From Tethya wilhelma (lineage: Eukaryota > Porifera > Demospongiae > Tethyida > Tethyidae): a stretch of 64,000 nt of DNA. The notes below the pieces were generated by a model. It did no database searches. It had not been told where the DNA came from and worked only from the letters and a program-made list of their open reading frames with translations. Position numbers and translations under genes: made by a program. This document shows, one piece after another, positions 1 through 12,590 of this stretch. How positions within the stretch are numbered: position 1 is the stretch's first letter; every line of letters starts with the position of its first letter. Where the stretch lies: contig CAXIPT010000075.1 in assembly GCA_964030475.1 (NCBI GenBank), positions 24,741-88,740 of the forward strand, in the 5' to 3' direction.

Positions 1-2393
1 GCGCATCATGAATTACACTACAATCGCTAATTACTTACTACAAATAAACGTTTTACTACATCTGGTCGATTTTTCCAAAATTAGGCCACAAATACAGACA
101 CACACAAAAAGGAGTATTGACTCATAGGCCCTCTGACTGCTTTAGAGCAGCCCAATCGTTTCTTCCTTTAAACCACACATACACAAACACACACACACAA
201 AACAAAGGAATATTGACTCACAGGCCCTCTGACTGCCTTAGAGTAGCAAGCCACACATAATGAAACACACTCAAACCTACACACACACACACTAAAGAGT
301 ATTGACTCACAGGACCTCTGACTGCCTTATGGAAGCCGGACCATTTCCTCCTTTAAGCTCTACACGTATACACATGCAAACACAAACACACACATACACA
401 TACACACACACATGTATTACTGTCATATATAAAAAATTTGAAATTTACATAAATTACAGTACAAAGCAAATACCAGATGACTTATAAAAGCAACAACACC
501 AATCAAACCATAAATAAAATAAAACAAAAAATAACCAACAGACACAGCCTGAACCTTTCCTCCCTTTAACTCTTTAGGGCCGACAGCGCCAAAAGTCGCA
601 CGCGCGTATTCTACGATCGCGTAATCTGCGATTTTTCGCATTTATTATTTTATAGCCATAGCGTTTGAGCTATGGGCTTTAGACTTGATATGCAGTTAGG
701 TAAGATAGCGCTCTACTAAAATACCAAGTTAGAGTCAGGTCTGATTAGTAGGCGGAGAGATATAGGCTTCAAAGTTCAAAGGTCGCGATCGCGGTAAAGA
801 TCGAGACCGTCGGTTTAAACTCACGTTTTTTTCTTAGTGCTTTGCAGGGGAAGCTTGACGCTAGCTATGGAGGTGCAGGGGGCCTTAGGCAATACCTGCA
901 TGCAAGCGCTTTTGCAGTCCTGCTCTTCAAGCTAGAAAAAAAGCCAAAAGTATGCAGGTCAATTGGCGAACTTTGACCCCTTCCGTTTTTGCAAGCTTTT
1001 GAAGTTAATAAAAGTAAGCCAAGAATAGTACTGATATAACTATGGCTTAGTACAATCATAGCTAAGCTAAATTAGCTACAAGAGAGAGTGGCATAGGCTT
1101 AAGCAAGAACAAAAATGTACAAAAACCAAGGTTAATTAATTATTCATAAATTCTAATTATATATGCATAATCAATTCAGGCCCTAAAGAGTTAACCACAC
1201 ATAAAAAAACACACAAGCCCACACAGAAAGGAGTATTGACTCACAGGCCCTCTGACGGCCTTAAAGCAGGGGGACCATTTCCTACACGTACACAAACACA
1301 CCCACAAACACACACAAAAACACACTTACACATACACGCACACAAAAACACACTTACACACACACACACACATACACACCAACTACACACACACAAACAC
1401 ACCCTCACACACACACAAATAAAGGACTTAGCGGACCTCTGAAGGCTTTAGAGCAGCTGGACCGTTTCCTCCCTTAAACTACACATACACAAACACACAC
1501 AAACACACACTCACACACATACACACACATGCGCATGCATTACTACTACAGATAAAAAATTTTAAATAATGTCCTTTTTTGACATAAATTACAGTACAAA
1601 GTAAGTACCAGACGATCCATAAAAACTACAACAATCAAAAGAAAAAACATTACCACAGCCAGAACTTTTCCTCTTTAAGCCATACATAATGAAACACACA
1701 AAAACCTACACACACACACACATTAAGGAGTATTGACTCACATGCCCTCTGACTGCTGCACATATGCATGCAAAACACAAACACACACAGACACACACAT
1801 ACACACAAACACATGCATTACTGCCATAGATTTCAAATTTGAAATTAAGTGCTTTTTTTTTTTACATAAATCACGGTACGAAGTAAATAACAGATGATTC
1901 ATAAAAGCCACATCACAAATCACACCATAAATAAAAAATAACTAACACAGATTCAACCTTTCCTTCTTTTAGCCGCACATAAAAAAACACAAACCCACAC
2001 ACAAACACAAAGGTGTATTGACTCACAGGCCCTCTGACTGCCTTAAAATAGCCGGACTGTTTCCTCCTACATACACAAACACACACACACCCTCACACAC
2101 AAATAAAGGCTCACAGGCCCTCTGACTGCACTTAGAGCAGCCGGACCATTTCTTCCTCTAAACTACACATACACAAACTCACACAAAACACACCCTCACA
2201 CACAGACACACGCACACACACACATACAGAGACCCGCGAATTATTGCTATAGATAAAAATTTTTAAATGATGTATTCATTCATAGTCTCACATGATCCAT
2301 AAAACCTATAAAACCAATCTCACCAGGATAAGGAAAACAAAAGAAAGAGCATCTGAACTGTTTCCTCATTTTAGCCACTCATACAAAAACAAA
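1..2393. repeat. CA-rich compound tandem array with a recurring core unit
   Basis: Long runs of ACAC-rich DNA alternate with two recurring blocks. One is a core of about 35-60 bp containing GTATTGACTCACAGGCCCTC (near 112, 210, 298, 1230, 1729, 2016, 2110). The other is an AT-rich block with AAATTACAGTACAAAG-type sequence (near 450, 1590, 1870). All long frames here are Thr/His-rich translations of the repeat and I see no gene. A reversed copy of the AT-rich block lies near 15825-15880, so the unit is dispersed elsewhere. The piggyBac-type MITE at 570-1190 interrupts the array. Confidence 0.75.
570..1190. mobile_element. piggyBac-type MITE, copy 1 (621 bp)
   Basis: The element begins CTCTTTAGGGCC and ends with the exact inverse GGCCCTAAAGAG. 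It is flanked by the duplicated target TTAA (566-569 and 1191-1194). TTAA duplications are the hallmark of piggyBac transposition, and the ends match those of the coding piggyBac at 19242. The interior has no transposase and is related to the second copy at 10981-11590. It is therefore a non-coding passenger probably moved in trans by the piggyBac family in this window. Confidence 0.88.
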
Positions 2394-3224
2394 TGCAAAT
2401 GAAAGCACCAAGGTGCATAAGCCTCAGCGCATGTACCAAAATGCAATGCCACCATGATCTGGCAGTAACGAGGCTAAGGAACCATCAAGTCTAAAGCCGT
2501 GGCAATAGTGAATGCTCAGTGCTGAGTCAGGAATGCAGTGATGTTCTGACACTGATACAAAACAACACACAACCAAATTGATATCTCACTGAATTAGCTT
2601 AGTTACTTTAATACCTATTCAAGCAAATATAATTTATGAGATACCCGGTATAAAGCTCACTGTCACTGAGCAGACTGAGCTATGACCGACTGAGCCAAGC
2701 ACACAGGCAGTCACTGTATTTCTAAATAACGCACGCTCCACGTGATAGGTGTGGTCTCGAAGCTAAGAAAAGCTAAAAAGCGCTCAGAGAAGCACAAAAG
2801 CCTCAGATCTCAGAAAGTACAGCGTTTTCCAAGATGCTAGACAAAAAATTTCAAGATAACTTCGATTCATGAACGTAAGTACCTTCCGTTTGGACCATAG
2901 AGCTGCCGTTCTTCAGATTATCTACACACACACACACACACAAAACGACTACCGTAACCCTCTGCACGTGCTACGCACGCGCTGAGGCTTAATTAGTCAG
3001 TCAGTGGCTGAGCGCCGGGCTGGCCAGTATAACATGATCCTCGATAGTATGGAATTTCAGATTATTAGACTGACTGGGAATAGTAGGCAGTGTACGTATG
3101 TGATAATGAGTTTGATACCTTCATGATATACTTTTACACAATGCACTGAATAAAGCCTTTTATTGAATGCCCGGGCCATATGAGTCCATGCACTGAAGTG
3201 TGCTGAGGCTTGGTGCCTTCATTG
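2394..3224. repeat. Dispersed repeat family R, copy A (possible MITE)
   Basis: It starts AATGAAAGCACCAAGGTGCA and continues into GCCTCAGCGC. Its right end near 3198-3224 is an imperfect inverse of the start (GAGGCTTGGTGCCTTCATT). Related starts occur at 16722 and 36251, with internal homology to the 16725 copy (for example 2740-2860 against 17090-17200). No coding potential was seen. Family and target duplication were not resolved. Confidence 0.55.
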
Positions 3225-3890
3225 ATTTAGTTTTTCTGTCTGATCCAAGTCAGGTATTGGTCTTAGTGTCAGTTGGATCAACAGCTATCTGTACAAAGAA
3301 CACAATAGGTGGTCCAGATATCCAACATCTACTATGAAGTCATCATTACTTATGTCATAATTATTAACTTGACTCTCGTGAGAAATGCAAATGAAAGAAG
3401 GACTTTCAGGTAAAATCTCCAATGTTGCAATCTGATTGGTAGTCATGTTTTTAAGACTGCTGACTCAGCACAACCAGAAATTCACTCAACTCCAATAATG
3501 TGACCGCAATCATACTTTGCATGAAGAGTTGATTACTCACTTGCCAGCTCAGCTGAGGCACACTTGCATCACACCTCCTCTAATGAAATCTGGGGTTCTA
3601 ATTATAAGCTTTCAAGCCCACATCTGTTAATCATGCCCATTTCTAGTAGGGCTCTGCGCACTTAAGGCCCGGGTCAGTAGAAATTTCATTAAAAAATTGC
3701 CTAAAACAATCCTCATTTTACAGCATGTGAAAAAGTTTATCCAAAATATTTTGATACCATAAGAAAATATAATCTTATTTTTTCATGTAACCAAAATTTT
3801 ATGTCAAAATGATGAATATTTATGTATTTAATGAGTTTTCAATAAAACACCCAAACTCATGAATAATTAAAAAAACGGTGAAGTTAATTA

Positions 3891-4253
3891 GTTGCTATGG
3901 CAACCAAACTTTCACAAGAGATAATTATCATCATGAACCTTCATAATCACCATGGGGAAAAAATTTCGTCAACTGGTTGATGATACACGACTGAGAAGGA
4001 GAAATCGGTAGGTGTGCATTATATGGAAAATGTATCGTATCTCGGACCTTGATACGTATCTTGCTATCCCCATGGAGATTTGAGGTATGATTAATTAGAC
4101 AAAATTTGGTTGCCATGGCAACAACTCTTCTTGACCGTTTAATATAAATTTTTAATTTTATGGCTGTGATTAATGAGGTCACATGACACTATTTTTTTCC
4201 AAAATGTTCAAGATAGATTCAAGATTATTCACCTATGTTTCCATGGTGATAAC
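3891..4253. promoter_or_regulatory. Cluster of RFX X-box-like palindromes
   Basis: Three near-palindromes resemble the RFX-family X-box (GTNRCC, 0-3 nt, RGYAAC): GTTGCTATGGCAAC at 3891, the perfect palindrome GTTGCCATGGCAAC at 4109, and GTTTCCATGGTGATAAC at 4237. A weaker relative (ATCACCATGGGG) sits near 3945. The surrounding sequences are partly inverted copies of each other, so the cluster may equally be the interior of a palindromic repeat. No gene start was identified next to it. Confidence 0.4.
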
Positions 4254-4426
4254 ATACTCCATTAAAAAGCTATTTCAATTTTGCATAATTTTTCCCCTTA
4301 ATTAGTTACCTTAAGGGTGGTCGGTCATGCCCACGCACCGCGTTGCTAGGGAAATTTCCAACTTGCAAAAGACACAAAATATCAACTTTTCTGTCCAGAT
4401 TTTTACACAAACAGGTAGCGCTAATG

Positions 4427-4513
4427 NNNNNNNNNNNNNNNNNNNNNNNNNNNNNNNNNNNNNNNNNNNNNNNNNNNNNNNNNNNNNNNNNNNNNNNNNN
4501 NNNNNNNNNNNNN
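4427..4513. other. Assembly gap (Ns)
   Basis: Eighty-seven undetermined bases. Frames crossing it are artefacts. Confidence 0.99.
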
Positions 4514-5469
4514 TTTTTTTTGAAATAATTGTTTATAATATCAGTATAATACAGTTTTTAGCCTGAGCAGAGAACTTGATCCCGGCTACAGTATAATCAT
4601 ACCTTTTACACAGCTGAAACACTGAAATCCCAAGCTGAATCTGATATATATGTGTCTTGTTAGCTATAGATAACTTCCCTACTGAAGAACTGAACACAGA
4701 GAACGAGAAAATAGGACAGAGCTTGGAGTACTGCTTGTGACGGGCATCTTGCAATAAATTCCAAATAATGCACACTTGAATATGGAAAGGGTCGTTAGGC
4801 TAGCTAGCTTATGAATAATTTATAGTTTACAAATAATGGCTGCCATACAGAGAAAGCGCTTTTCGTCTTGTATTGAGCCACTCGACGAGTGACACAGAAA
4901 ACTGTTGCCAAAAGCGAATGAAGACCAACATACCAAGTTTATTCGTTCAAGAATTAGCTTCTATAAGTGTACAGTCTTCGAGAAAAGCCGTGACACAACA
5001 GAAGAAGAAGAAGAAGAAGATGGAGGAAACTGGAGGTTTGGCATATTTTAGTTTGGTACTTTAGCGATGGTTTTAGGCCATGTTTTTGGGCTTGTTAGAA
5101 AGAGAATGAGCTAAATAGTAGCTTGAGAAGCCTTTTAGCGCAAAGCGCCCAGTTTTTGCAGTTATTTGCGTGAATATTTGTATTGCGCCACCCGTGCCAT
5201 TCCTATGTACCCAGTACTACCGTACTGTGAATTACATTTTCAATGTTTTTTTCCCTTGTGTATTATTAATTTGCAATGAAATGTGAGGCTAAACGCTTAT
5301 TATTATGATTAGTAAATATTAGCTAGACTATTTTGTACTGTTAGAATAGGTATAGATACATGCATTTATTATTGGGCGCTTGTTTCTGCGCCATTTATAG
5401 CCTAGTTATTCTAGTTACAGCCCACCCGCTATATTATTCTACTTAATAGACTTACTTACCTCACTGGTG

Positions 5470-5835
5470 CAGTGGCGGAGTTAGGGGGATATCCAATGTA
5501 TCCATGGATACCCCCTTTCAGACAAGGCTAGAATTTATTTCAGTCTCAAAAATCAGGAGAAAACCAACTGCTGGCCTCTCACAAGTATAATACTTACTTG
5601 AAAAACATTGGCTGCCAGCAAATAACCCAGAAAGTGTAGATACTTCCCAAAATAGCTACGCATGAGCTAGAAACACTGCTAAAGTACAAAGTTCATGCAA
5701 TTAGAAATGGGTGGAGCTATACGTAAAATAGGCATGGTTTTAACGGAAGTGGGCGTAGCTAGAGCAAAATTTTGCACGCGCTTTGCGTGCATTCTACTAA
5801 GATAGCTCCTTTCTTTAATCCTGGATCCGCCACTG
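5470..5835. mobile_element. Short TIR element (MITE) with 5-bp flanking repeat
   Basis: The left end CAGTGGCGGA is matched in inverse at the right end (TCCGCCACTG), and TGGTG is repeated directly at 5465-5469 and 5836-5840. The 366-bp interior is non-coding. CAGTGG-type ends resemble several hAT-derived MITEs, but hAT elements normally duplicate 8 bp, so the superfamily is uncertain. Confidence 0.55.
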
Positions 5836-5840
5836 TGGTG

Positions 5841-7672
5841 AATCCTCCTGGAAGGTTCCTTGGTCTTCTGTGTCTTTGACAAGGCTCCTAAAGTAAATTA
5901 ACTAACGCTTCAACTAACTTCGAGCCTATTCTGATACTACATGAAAATTGTACCACAAACATTAATTCGTTGTAACACGGATAGTATGCGGTTTTCGTGT
6001 ACTCGCACTTAGCAACGTATTTCGATTACAATTTTAGCGAGTAAAATTGGAATGAACGGTCGTTATATTTGAGCTCATATCTCCAAAACTATAGCGCCTA
6101 GCCGCTTCAAATTTGGAAAATAGCTAGCTGCAATGACGTAGATTACAATGCGATCGCTATCTCAAAATTCGCGGATTGCTCGAAGTGGTCGGTTTTGCAA
6201 AATTCGGTCACATATGCATATATAAAAATGTGCGACCACGTGCAGTTTGAATTTGAACGCTTAAAAGACATGATGAGCAGTAGAAGCACACCAAGAGAAG
6301 GAACGGGGAAAAAAGAAGCTAGAAACCATGTGGTCACAAAGAAAAATTATGCGTACGTTGGAGTCAACGCCAAAATAGGAGTGCAAATTGCATTCCAATG
6401 ACGTATTTTCAACCAATGAAATTTCAGTATTGATTTTTGGGCCATTTTTTTCAAAAAGTTGCCGCTTCCGTGCAATAGCACCTGTAAGCTTGTCTCTTGT
6501 GGCATGCTCAGGTGTCTCTCCATATATACTCTGCTAGCCTTCATGAGACATCACTGACTAGTAGCTTAGCATAGAACTTATCATCATCTTCTATCATCAA
6601 GCATGATCTTCTACCTGATAGTTTTAAGGTTGATGTGTCTACTATAGCAGGGGTGCAGTTAGAATTTTTGAGAGGGTTTTGGCCGCAAAGCGGCAAAAAT
6701 TTTTGGGTGCCATGCCCACTTCTGGTGTACACGCCCCGCGTTTTCGCTAGTGCTAGCTTCGTTTCCAACTTCCAGAAAGCTTGTAAACAAAGCTATGCAA
6801 GCACTAAGATGTATGAAAAGTTGGTGTTTGCAGGAGTTCTAATCCTACCGTAGTTCTATACAGGCTCTGATACGCGCGTTTCACACGCTGGAACTGAGAG
6901 CCCCGCCCCTTTTTAAGCTGGAAGGGGGTTTCCGGGCAACTAGTAAACAACGTAGCTACGCGCATGCATAGACTGACAGTGATTCCTCAACAAATGACTG
7001 TGTAGATTTGTGGGGTCTCTTCTACTTCATTTTCTAGAAGTACTTCATGACTGAATTTTTTTGGCAAGGACATTCTTGTGGAAACTAATGGGCGAATACA
7101 TGTAAAGTGGTATTTTACTGCTTCCTGCTACACACCTTGCTCTCCGCTTAGCTCTATGTTGTCTCTTTGCTGCTTCAACATGGCTAGAAATTGTAGTACA
7201 AACAGTGACATGCAGCTGTGCTACATAAAAAGTACAAGCCTAATTTGCATCTCATTAATATGCAAAATTTTGTATTGTAACAATGGCAGAGCAAGCAAAA
7301 CTTCACTAACTTTAGCTCCGTTTGGCGGAACGAGTGCCAGAGTTCAAGGTCCATTGATTGAGGAAGTCATAAGTTCAACTCTTCCTGTTTAATAATTTAG
7401 GGCGCAAATTTGCAAAACTAGTGAAAAATCGAAATGCTGGATAAAAAGATATAGGTACTTCCTGTTCTAAAGTACAGAAGCAATACAGTGCGATCGCGTT
7501 TTTGATATGCTCGACGTTTGGCCATTTGGCGGAGAAACCGCCAGCCTCCTGGACTTGAAAAGCTTACTGTAAGTTACCCAAAAGGTTGAATTAACAGTAT
7601 TTAGGGCGCAAATTTTTCTAGAGTGTCTTGTTAGCTTGCAATCTGAAGACTAAAATGCATTCAGTATCACTT
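5841..7672. other. No gene recognised
   Basis: Frames are short and lack recognisable motifs. A phrase TTTAGGGCGCAAATTT occurs twice (near 7396 and 7600) beside a related gtttggcgg block, so part of this is probably old repeat DNA. Confidence 0.4.
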
Positions 7673-8333
7673 TTAGTACTTAGCTACTGAGCAGCTGCCT
7701 GATGCATGTAGGCTCATCAATAATTCATATGTCACTACATTTCTAGCCATGATCCCCTGGTACTCTTTGATTATTTGACCACCATTAGATTGCATGATCC
7801 CATGGTGTTGAGCTAGTTTTGACCAATTTGCAACTTTGTCACTATCCCAATCTAGTGCTTGCTGGTACAATTCCTCTTTATCTACTAGAAACTTTTCCAT
7901 ACTTATTGTAGTGGTCTTCAATATCTTTCTTGTTTTATTTTTGAATTATTTCTTTTCCTTTCTTTTTTTTTGTGCTTGATTTTCTGACTTCGAGATGGGA
8001 TAATGGTGTCGCTGCTAACATTTCTGGTAAACTTGCTCCATATACTGCCTGGAGAACAGGGCCCACTTTGTCGACAATTTGTTGCCTTACTTGCTTAGCA
8101 GTTGTACACTGAGAAGTGCTAATTGTTATGTTCTCATTCGATCGTGTACTCTTCTTCTTCATCTTAATAGGGAATAGATCAGCCAAGCTTTGATGGTGTT
8201 CTTGGCATGCATGACAGCCTCTCAAAGTGTGTTGTTCCTTCTCTTTTGCAGGCAGTTTTCTCCATGCTTCACAAGAGAATGCCTGCGGAATATTTTGTTT
8301 GTCACAGGAAATGGCTTCTTGGCGAGAGCAAGG
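7673..8333 (-). pseudogene. Degenerate Cys-rich ORF with an HTH-like tail, function unknown
   Basis: On the minus strand a frame stays open from 8333 to 7935. It contains scattered cysteines (a CSRQ...C start, FSCEAW, then GCHAC near 8225-8210), a Thr/Ser-rich middle and a Lys-rich end. A second frame, 7921-7673, continues after a shift near 7930. It has a helix-rich segment with NWSKLAQHHGI and GGQIIKEY, resembling DNA-binding helix-turn-helix pieces seen in some invertebrate transposon-associated proteins. No catalytic motif is visible and there is no clear ATG for the whole. I read it as a remnant of a mobile-element gene, but I do not recognise the family. Confidence 0.35.
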
Positions 8334-8348
8334 TCAATGCTGTGTCAC

Positions 8349-9050
8349 TCTAAATTACTTAGTTGAAAAAGGAATAACCATCATCTAGTTTCAATGTACA
8401 TTGTTTCATTCCAATATATTTTACGTTGAACAAACTTCTCTAAGACACTGCTGGCTGCTCTTTGGTAGTTTCTCGCGCCAAGACTATGAATATCATTATT
8501 GTAAAATTTACTTCCTGTGTGGGTGTGGCATTGCAGTTATTAGCAAGAATGAGAATGAGTTTTCTGGTATAGATGAAGGTTTCATGAAGGACTGTACTAA
8601 GTTTTTCTATCTGAAGAAAAAACTTGAGAAGGCTACTATATGCTACAAATCAGTTGAGCATATGTAGTGTAAACTCGATAGCGTTTGACGAGTTTTTGAG
8701 TTAGCGCAGTTCAATCGCACAAAAAGCCAGATTGAAACATGCTCCACAGAATGTATGTTGAGCGCTGAACCCCATTTTGTTGCTCCTTTGTTATTGTGTC
8801 TATATACCGGATTTTTTTTTAATGTAATTAAAAGCCCCCTAATTAAACTGTGGTTTTATTCAATACACTTGTATCAATGGAAACCAATTTGATATTCAGA
8901 TAAAATAAGCTGTCATTTGATTCCAACAAAATGTCTAAGATATGTACTATGGGCTCTTTCTGAGTGTCCAAACGGCTGGTTTGTTTTATTTAGTAGTTTG
9001 TCCTCTTTTCCAGTAATCCTGCCTTAACTGACCTGAATCGTGGGTGTGTC

Positions 9051-9051
<1 letters not shown>
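8349..9051. other. No gene recognised
   Basis: An 88-codon frame at 8401-8667 starts on a non-ATG codon and has no recognisable domain. The rest shows nothing of note. Confidence 0.4.

Positions 9052-9086
<35 letters not shown>
9052..9086. repeat. (GT)n microsatellite
   Basis: An almost pure TG dinucleotide run directly abutting the left end of the TA-flanked element. Confidence 0.9.
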
Positions 9087-9087
<1 letters not shown>

Positions 9088-10106
9088 AGTGCTCCTGAGC
9101 AAGAGAGCAATATTTTTAGTTTTCATATTTTTTTGCTTAGACCTAGTTGTTATCTTGAAAAACATACAAAAAAGGGTTAACATGACTTAAATTACAAAAG
9201 TACTCACATTTATTAGAGTTTATGAAAACCAGTATGCTTCCATTATTTAGTACTCCACATTGTGACATCACAGCTGTTCCCTACTCATGAATTTATGTAA
9301 TTATGTAATAACTATATGCACGCACGCGAATTGAGGCTTATGTTACCAAGGCACTGTTTTCATAGTATATGGGAGTGTAGTTTGCTACTGTGTTGAGGTT
9401 TAGTGATGAATACTATTGAGGTTTCTACTGCAGCAACTAGAACCATACCACACCTAAGAGAGCTCAGCTGCCATCCATTTAGCACACGCATGTTTACACT
9501 CACGCGCTTAGGTACTAGCCTTGGACTTTGAACTTTTGTGGTTAGTGACATCATTCAAAGTAATCACGTGGACTGATGACATCATAAGAATTGATGAAGT
9601 TGGAAAGAGTTGCAAAGAAGCTTGTTTCATCTGCCAATGTGAAGCTTAAAGCATAAGGTTTATAGTTGCAACTAAAATTCCATAACTGTCCACTGTGTTA
9701 GCCAAGTCTGACTTCTTAACTCAAAGGTGTGTGCAAATAATGTGCTTAACAATTTTGGTTGTATAATTGATGTAATTTTGCTTCCTACACATTGATAGTT
9801 TCAAGATAATCATTACAATCAGAGTCAAAGTAACTACTAACAGTTATCTTTACTCTGACATAGTCTTGGCTCTTAACTAATATTAGTTAGCATTTAATGT
9901 GCCTAACAAAAATGTAAACAACCTCTCCTAAAACAGGCAGCTGAACAAACAGGAAATGTGACCACACCCCCAAATTTTGGATATGGGCCTGAAAATCATC
10001 TTTATTAATAATTATACCATTACAGTCCATTCAGAATTAACCTTTTTCTATATATTCCCAGAAATGTCCAAAATACAAAATATTGCTCTTTTGCTCAGGA
10101 GCACTG
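9087..10106. mobile_element. TA-flanked non-autonomous element (about 1.0 kb)
   Basis: The left end CAGTGCTCCTGAGCAA is mirrored at the right end (TTGCTCAGGAGCACTG). The inverted similarity extends about 30 bp, to a GAGCAATATTTT block. Both sides carry TA (9085-9086 and 10107-10108). CAGTG ends with a TA duplication fit a Tc1/mariner-type MITE. No transposase frame lies inside. Confidence 0.6.
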
Positions 10107-10329
10107 TATGTGTGTATGTGTGTTAACTCTTTAGGGCCGATAGCAGATAAATCCGCACGATATTAATAATTCATTTTTTTGAATACGTTACGTCATTAGC
10201 AATGCAAGCGCGCGACAAAATGCAGGTGCAGATTGCCCTTGTGGGGGTAAAGTAATACCTTTGCAGCAGCTGGAAATTAGTTTGCTTTGCAGCAAATATC
10301 TTTGAGTGGAAGTTATTTTACTAGCAAGG

Positions 10330-12590
10330 ATGTCTATGAAAACAAGACTAAGTGCTGCAGACGTACTGAGATTTGTTGATGAGAAGCCCATGGCCTATGG
10401 CAGTGATGATGATTTAGGCATGAGTGATGATGAAGACTTTGATGGTGACTCAGGGCAACTAAACACACAACTGCTGCTATGCATGCAATATATAGAGATA
10501 ATAAAAATTATTTACTTTCACTAGAATGTAATGATACTGCGACCAATGTGCAAGTGGATGATTTTGTGGAAAATGTTGGACCCATGACTTACATCCCGAG
10601 TGATCCTTACGCCTATTCTTTGATGATAGTATCATTGATATTATTGTCACAGAAACAAATTGATATGCCAGGCAGGTTTTGCCACCAAGTAAGCACTGGG
10701 CCACTACAGCTGCTGAAATATAGGCTTACTGTGGTTTTGTCATCCTCATGTGTATCAACCATCTTCCAGAGATCCGGGAATACTGGTCCACTAATTCTCA
10801 TTATCACTATGCTCCTATTGCAGACAGAATTGCCCGTGATAGATTCGAAGAGATCAGTAGGTACATGCACTTTGTGAACAACAGCACGTTACCTAAGAGA
10901 GGGGAGAGTGGTTATAGCCGCACACAGAAGGTAGACCGAATTCTATCAGCAATGAAAGCTAATAGTTCAAAGCTTCTTAACTCTTTAGGGCCGGTAGACG
11001 GATTTATCCGCACGCGCGTATTCAACGATCGCGTAGTCTGCGATTTTCGCATTTTTTTATTTTAAGCCATAGCGTTTGAGCTATGAGCTTTAGACTTGCT
11101 GTGCAGTTAGGTAAGGAAGCGCTCTACTAAAATACCAAGTAAGAGTCAGGTCTGATTAGTGGGAGGGGAGATATAGGCTTTAGAGTTCAAAGGTCGCGAT
11201 CGCGGCGAGATCGTGACCTTTGGTTTTAAACTCACGTTTTTTTCTTAGTGCTTTGCAGGAGAAGCTTGACGCTAGCTATGGAGGTGCAGGGAGGCTTAGG
11301 CTATACCTGCATACAAGCGCTTTTGCAGTGCTGCTCTTCAAGCTGGAAAAAAGCCTAAAGTATGCAGGTCATTAGGCGAACTTTGACCCCTTCCGTTTTT
11401 GCAAGCTTTTAAAGTTAATAAAAGCAAATTTAGAACTAATTTGATATAGCCATGGCTTAGTACAACCATAGCTAGCTACAAAAGAGAGTAACTAAGGCTA
11501 AAGCAAGAACAAAAATGTACAAAAACCTAGGTTAATTAAATATTCATAAAATCTAATTAAGTATGCATAATAAATTTAGGCCCTAAAGAGTTAATCCCGA
11601 CAAAGAGCTTAGTGTCGATGAAGCCATGATCCCATTCAAAGGACGCTCCACGATGATGCAATACATGCCCAAGAAACCCGTCAAACAAGGATTCTTATTG
11701 CTGAATCCCGTTCAGGATATTTTTTGGATTTCAACATGTATACGGGATCTACTGGTGATAGTACAGAGCATGGTTTGGCTACAAAGGTAGTAAAAACACT
11801 CACACACAACTATCTAAACCAAAGGAGGCAAGTGTTTTGTGACAATTATTTTACCTCAGTCGATCATCTTAGGAAGAATGACACGTATGCATGCGGCACA
11901 GCAAGACCAAGTAGAAAAGGATACCCCTCAGAGCTCCTGTATGATGCCGACACCATGCAGAGAGGTGATCATCGATTCTGTCAGTATGGTAGTCTCGTAG
12001 CAACTGTGTGGAAGACACAAAGCATGTACAAATGCTGTCTATCATGAATTCTACAGAGACTATAACAGTTTAAAGAACGAATCGAGATGGTTCTTCACAA
12101 GATGTCTCATGTCTTAAATGTGTTGATAGCAACAATAATCATATGGGGGGAGTGGACAAAGGAGATCAATTGCATCGGTACTACCATGTTAGGCTGAAGT
12201 GTAGAAAAAACTACAAATACCTGTTTGGGTTTCTCTTTGATTTTGCCATCACGAATGCCTATCTACTCATGTCTCGGTACAGTGTAGGCTCGCTCAGATC
12301 TTTGAGTATCAAGGAATTTCTTGCCCACGTTGCGGAAGGTCTCATAGGAAAGTACATGTCCAGGAAGCATAGAGATCGACCAAGATCAAGGCCACGACCA
12401 CCATCTACACCAGTCACACTCTCTGAACACTTTCCTATAAAAGCAATGAGCAGAAGGTGTGCACACTGCAAGAGGGTTTGACAGCAAGAGATTCAACATG
12501 GCAGTGCCCAACTTGTCCCGGCAGACCAAACCTGTGCTTCACGGGTAAGAATGACAGGTCAAACTGTTTCATTCACTGGCATTAGCACTC
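10330..12590 (+). pseudogene. piggyBac transposase pseudogene
   Basis: Fragments of a piggyBac DDE transposase. The first exon (from ATG 10330, acidic SDDDLGMSDDEDFDGDS) is fused at about 10456 directly to intron sequence preceding the main exon, so the Ser/Pro and Arg/Gly exons present in the 19445 copy are missing. The main exon begins near 10524 and is broken by frame changes and by a 610-bp MITE at 10981. It resumes at 11595 with VDEAMIPFKGR (first catalytic Asp region), FCDNYFTS (second) and MGGVDKGDQ (third). The C-terminal Cys-rich domain starts (RCAHCKRV) and hits a stop at about 12479. It cannot make a functional protein. Confidence 0.88.
10981..11590. mobile_element. piggyBac-type MITE, copy 2, inserted in the piggyBac transposase
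   Basis: The 610-bp element runs from CTCTTTAGGGCC to GGCCCTAAAGAG and is flanked by TTAA at 10977-10980 and 11591-11594. The uninterrupted site is visible in the sister transposase near 22855 (cttcTcAAtccc), so the duplication can be read directly. Its ends match the host element it invaded and its interior matches the MITE at 570-1190. Confidence 0.92.

Larger units (their letters stand above)
3225..5464. other. Unassigned intergenic DNA with an assembly gap
   Basis: No convincing gene. The stretch contains the X-box-like cluster (3891-4253), a run of Ns at 4427-4513, and short frames with no recognisable domains or biased composition. A small (GAA)n run lies near 5000. Confidence 0.5.

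Noticed and set aside
4327..4566. Frames crossing the N run
   Set aside because: The open frame is created by undetermined bases.
8401..8667. 88-codon plus-strand frame
   Set aside because: Starts on TTG, no recognisable motif, and no support from neighbouring splice signals.
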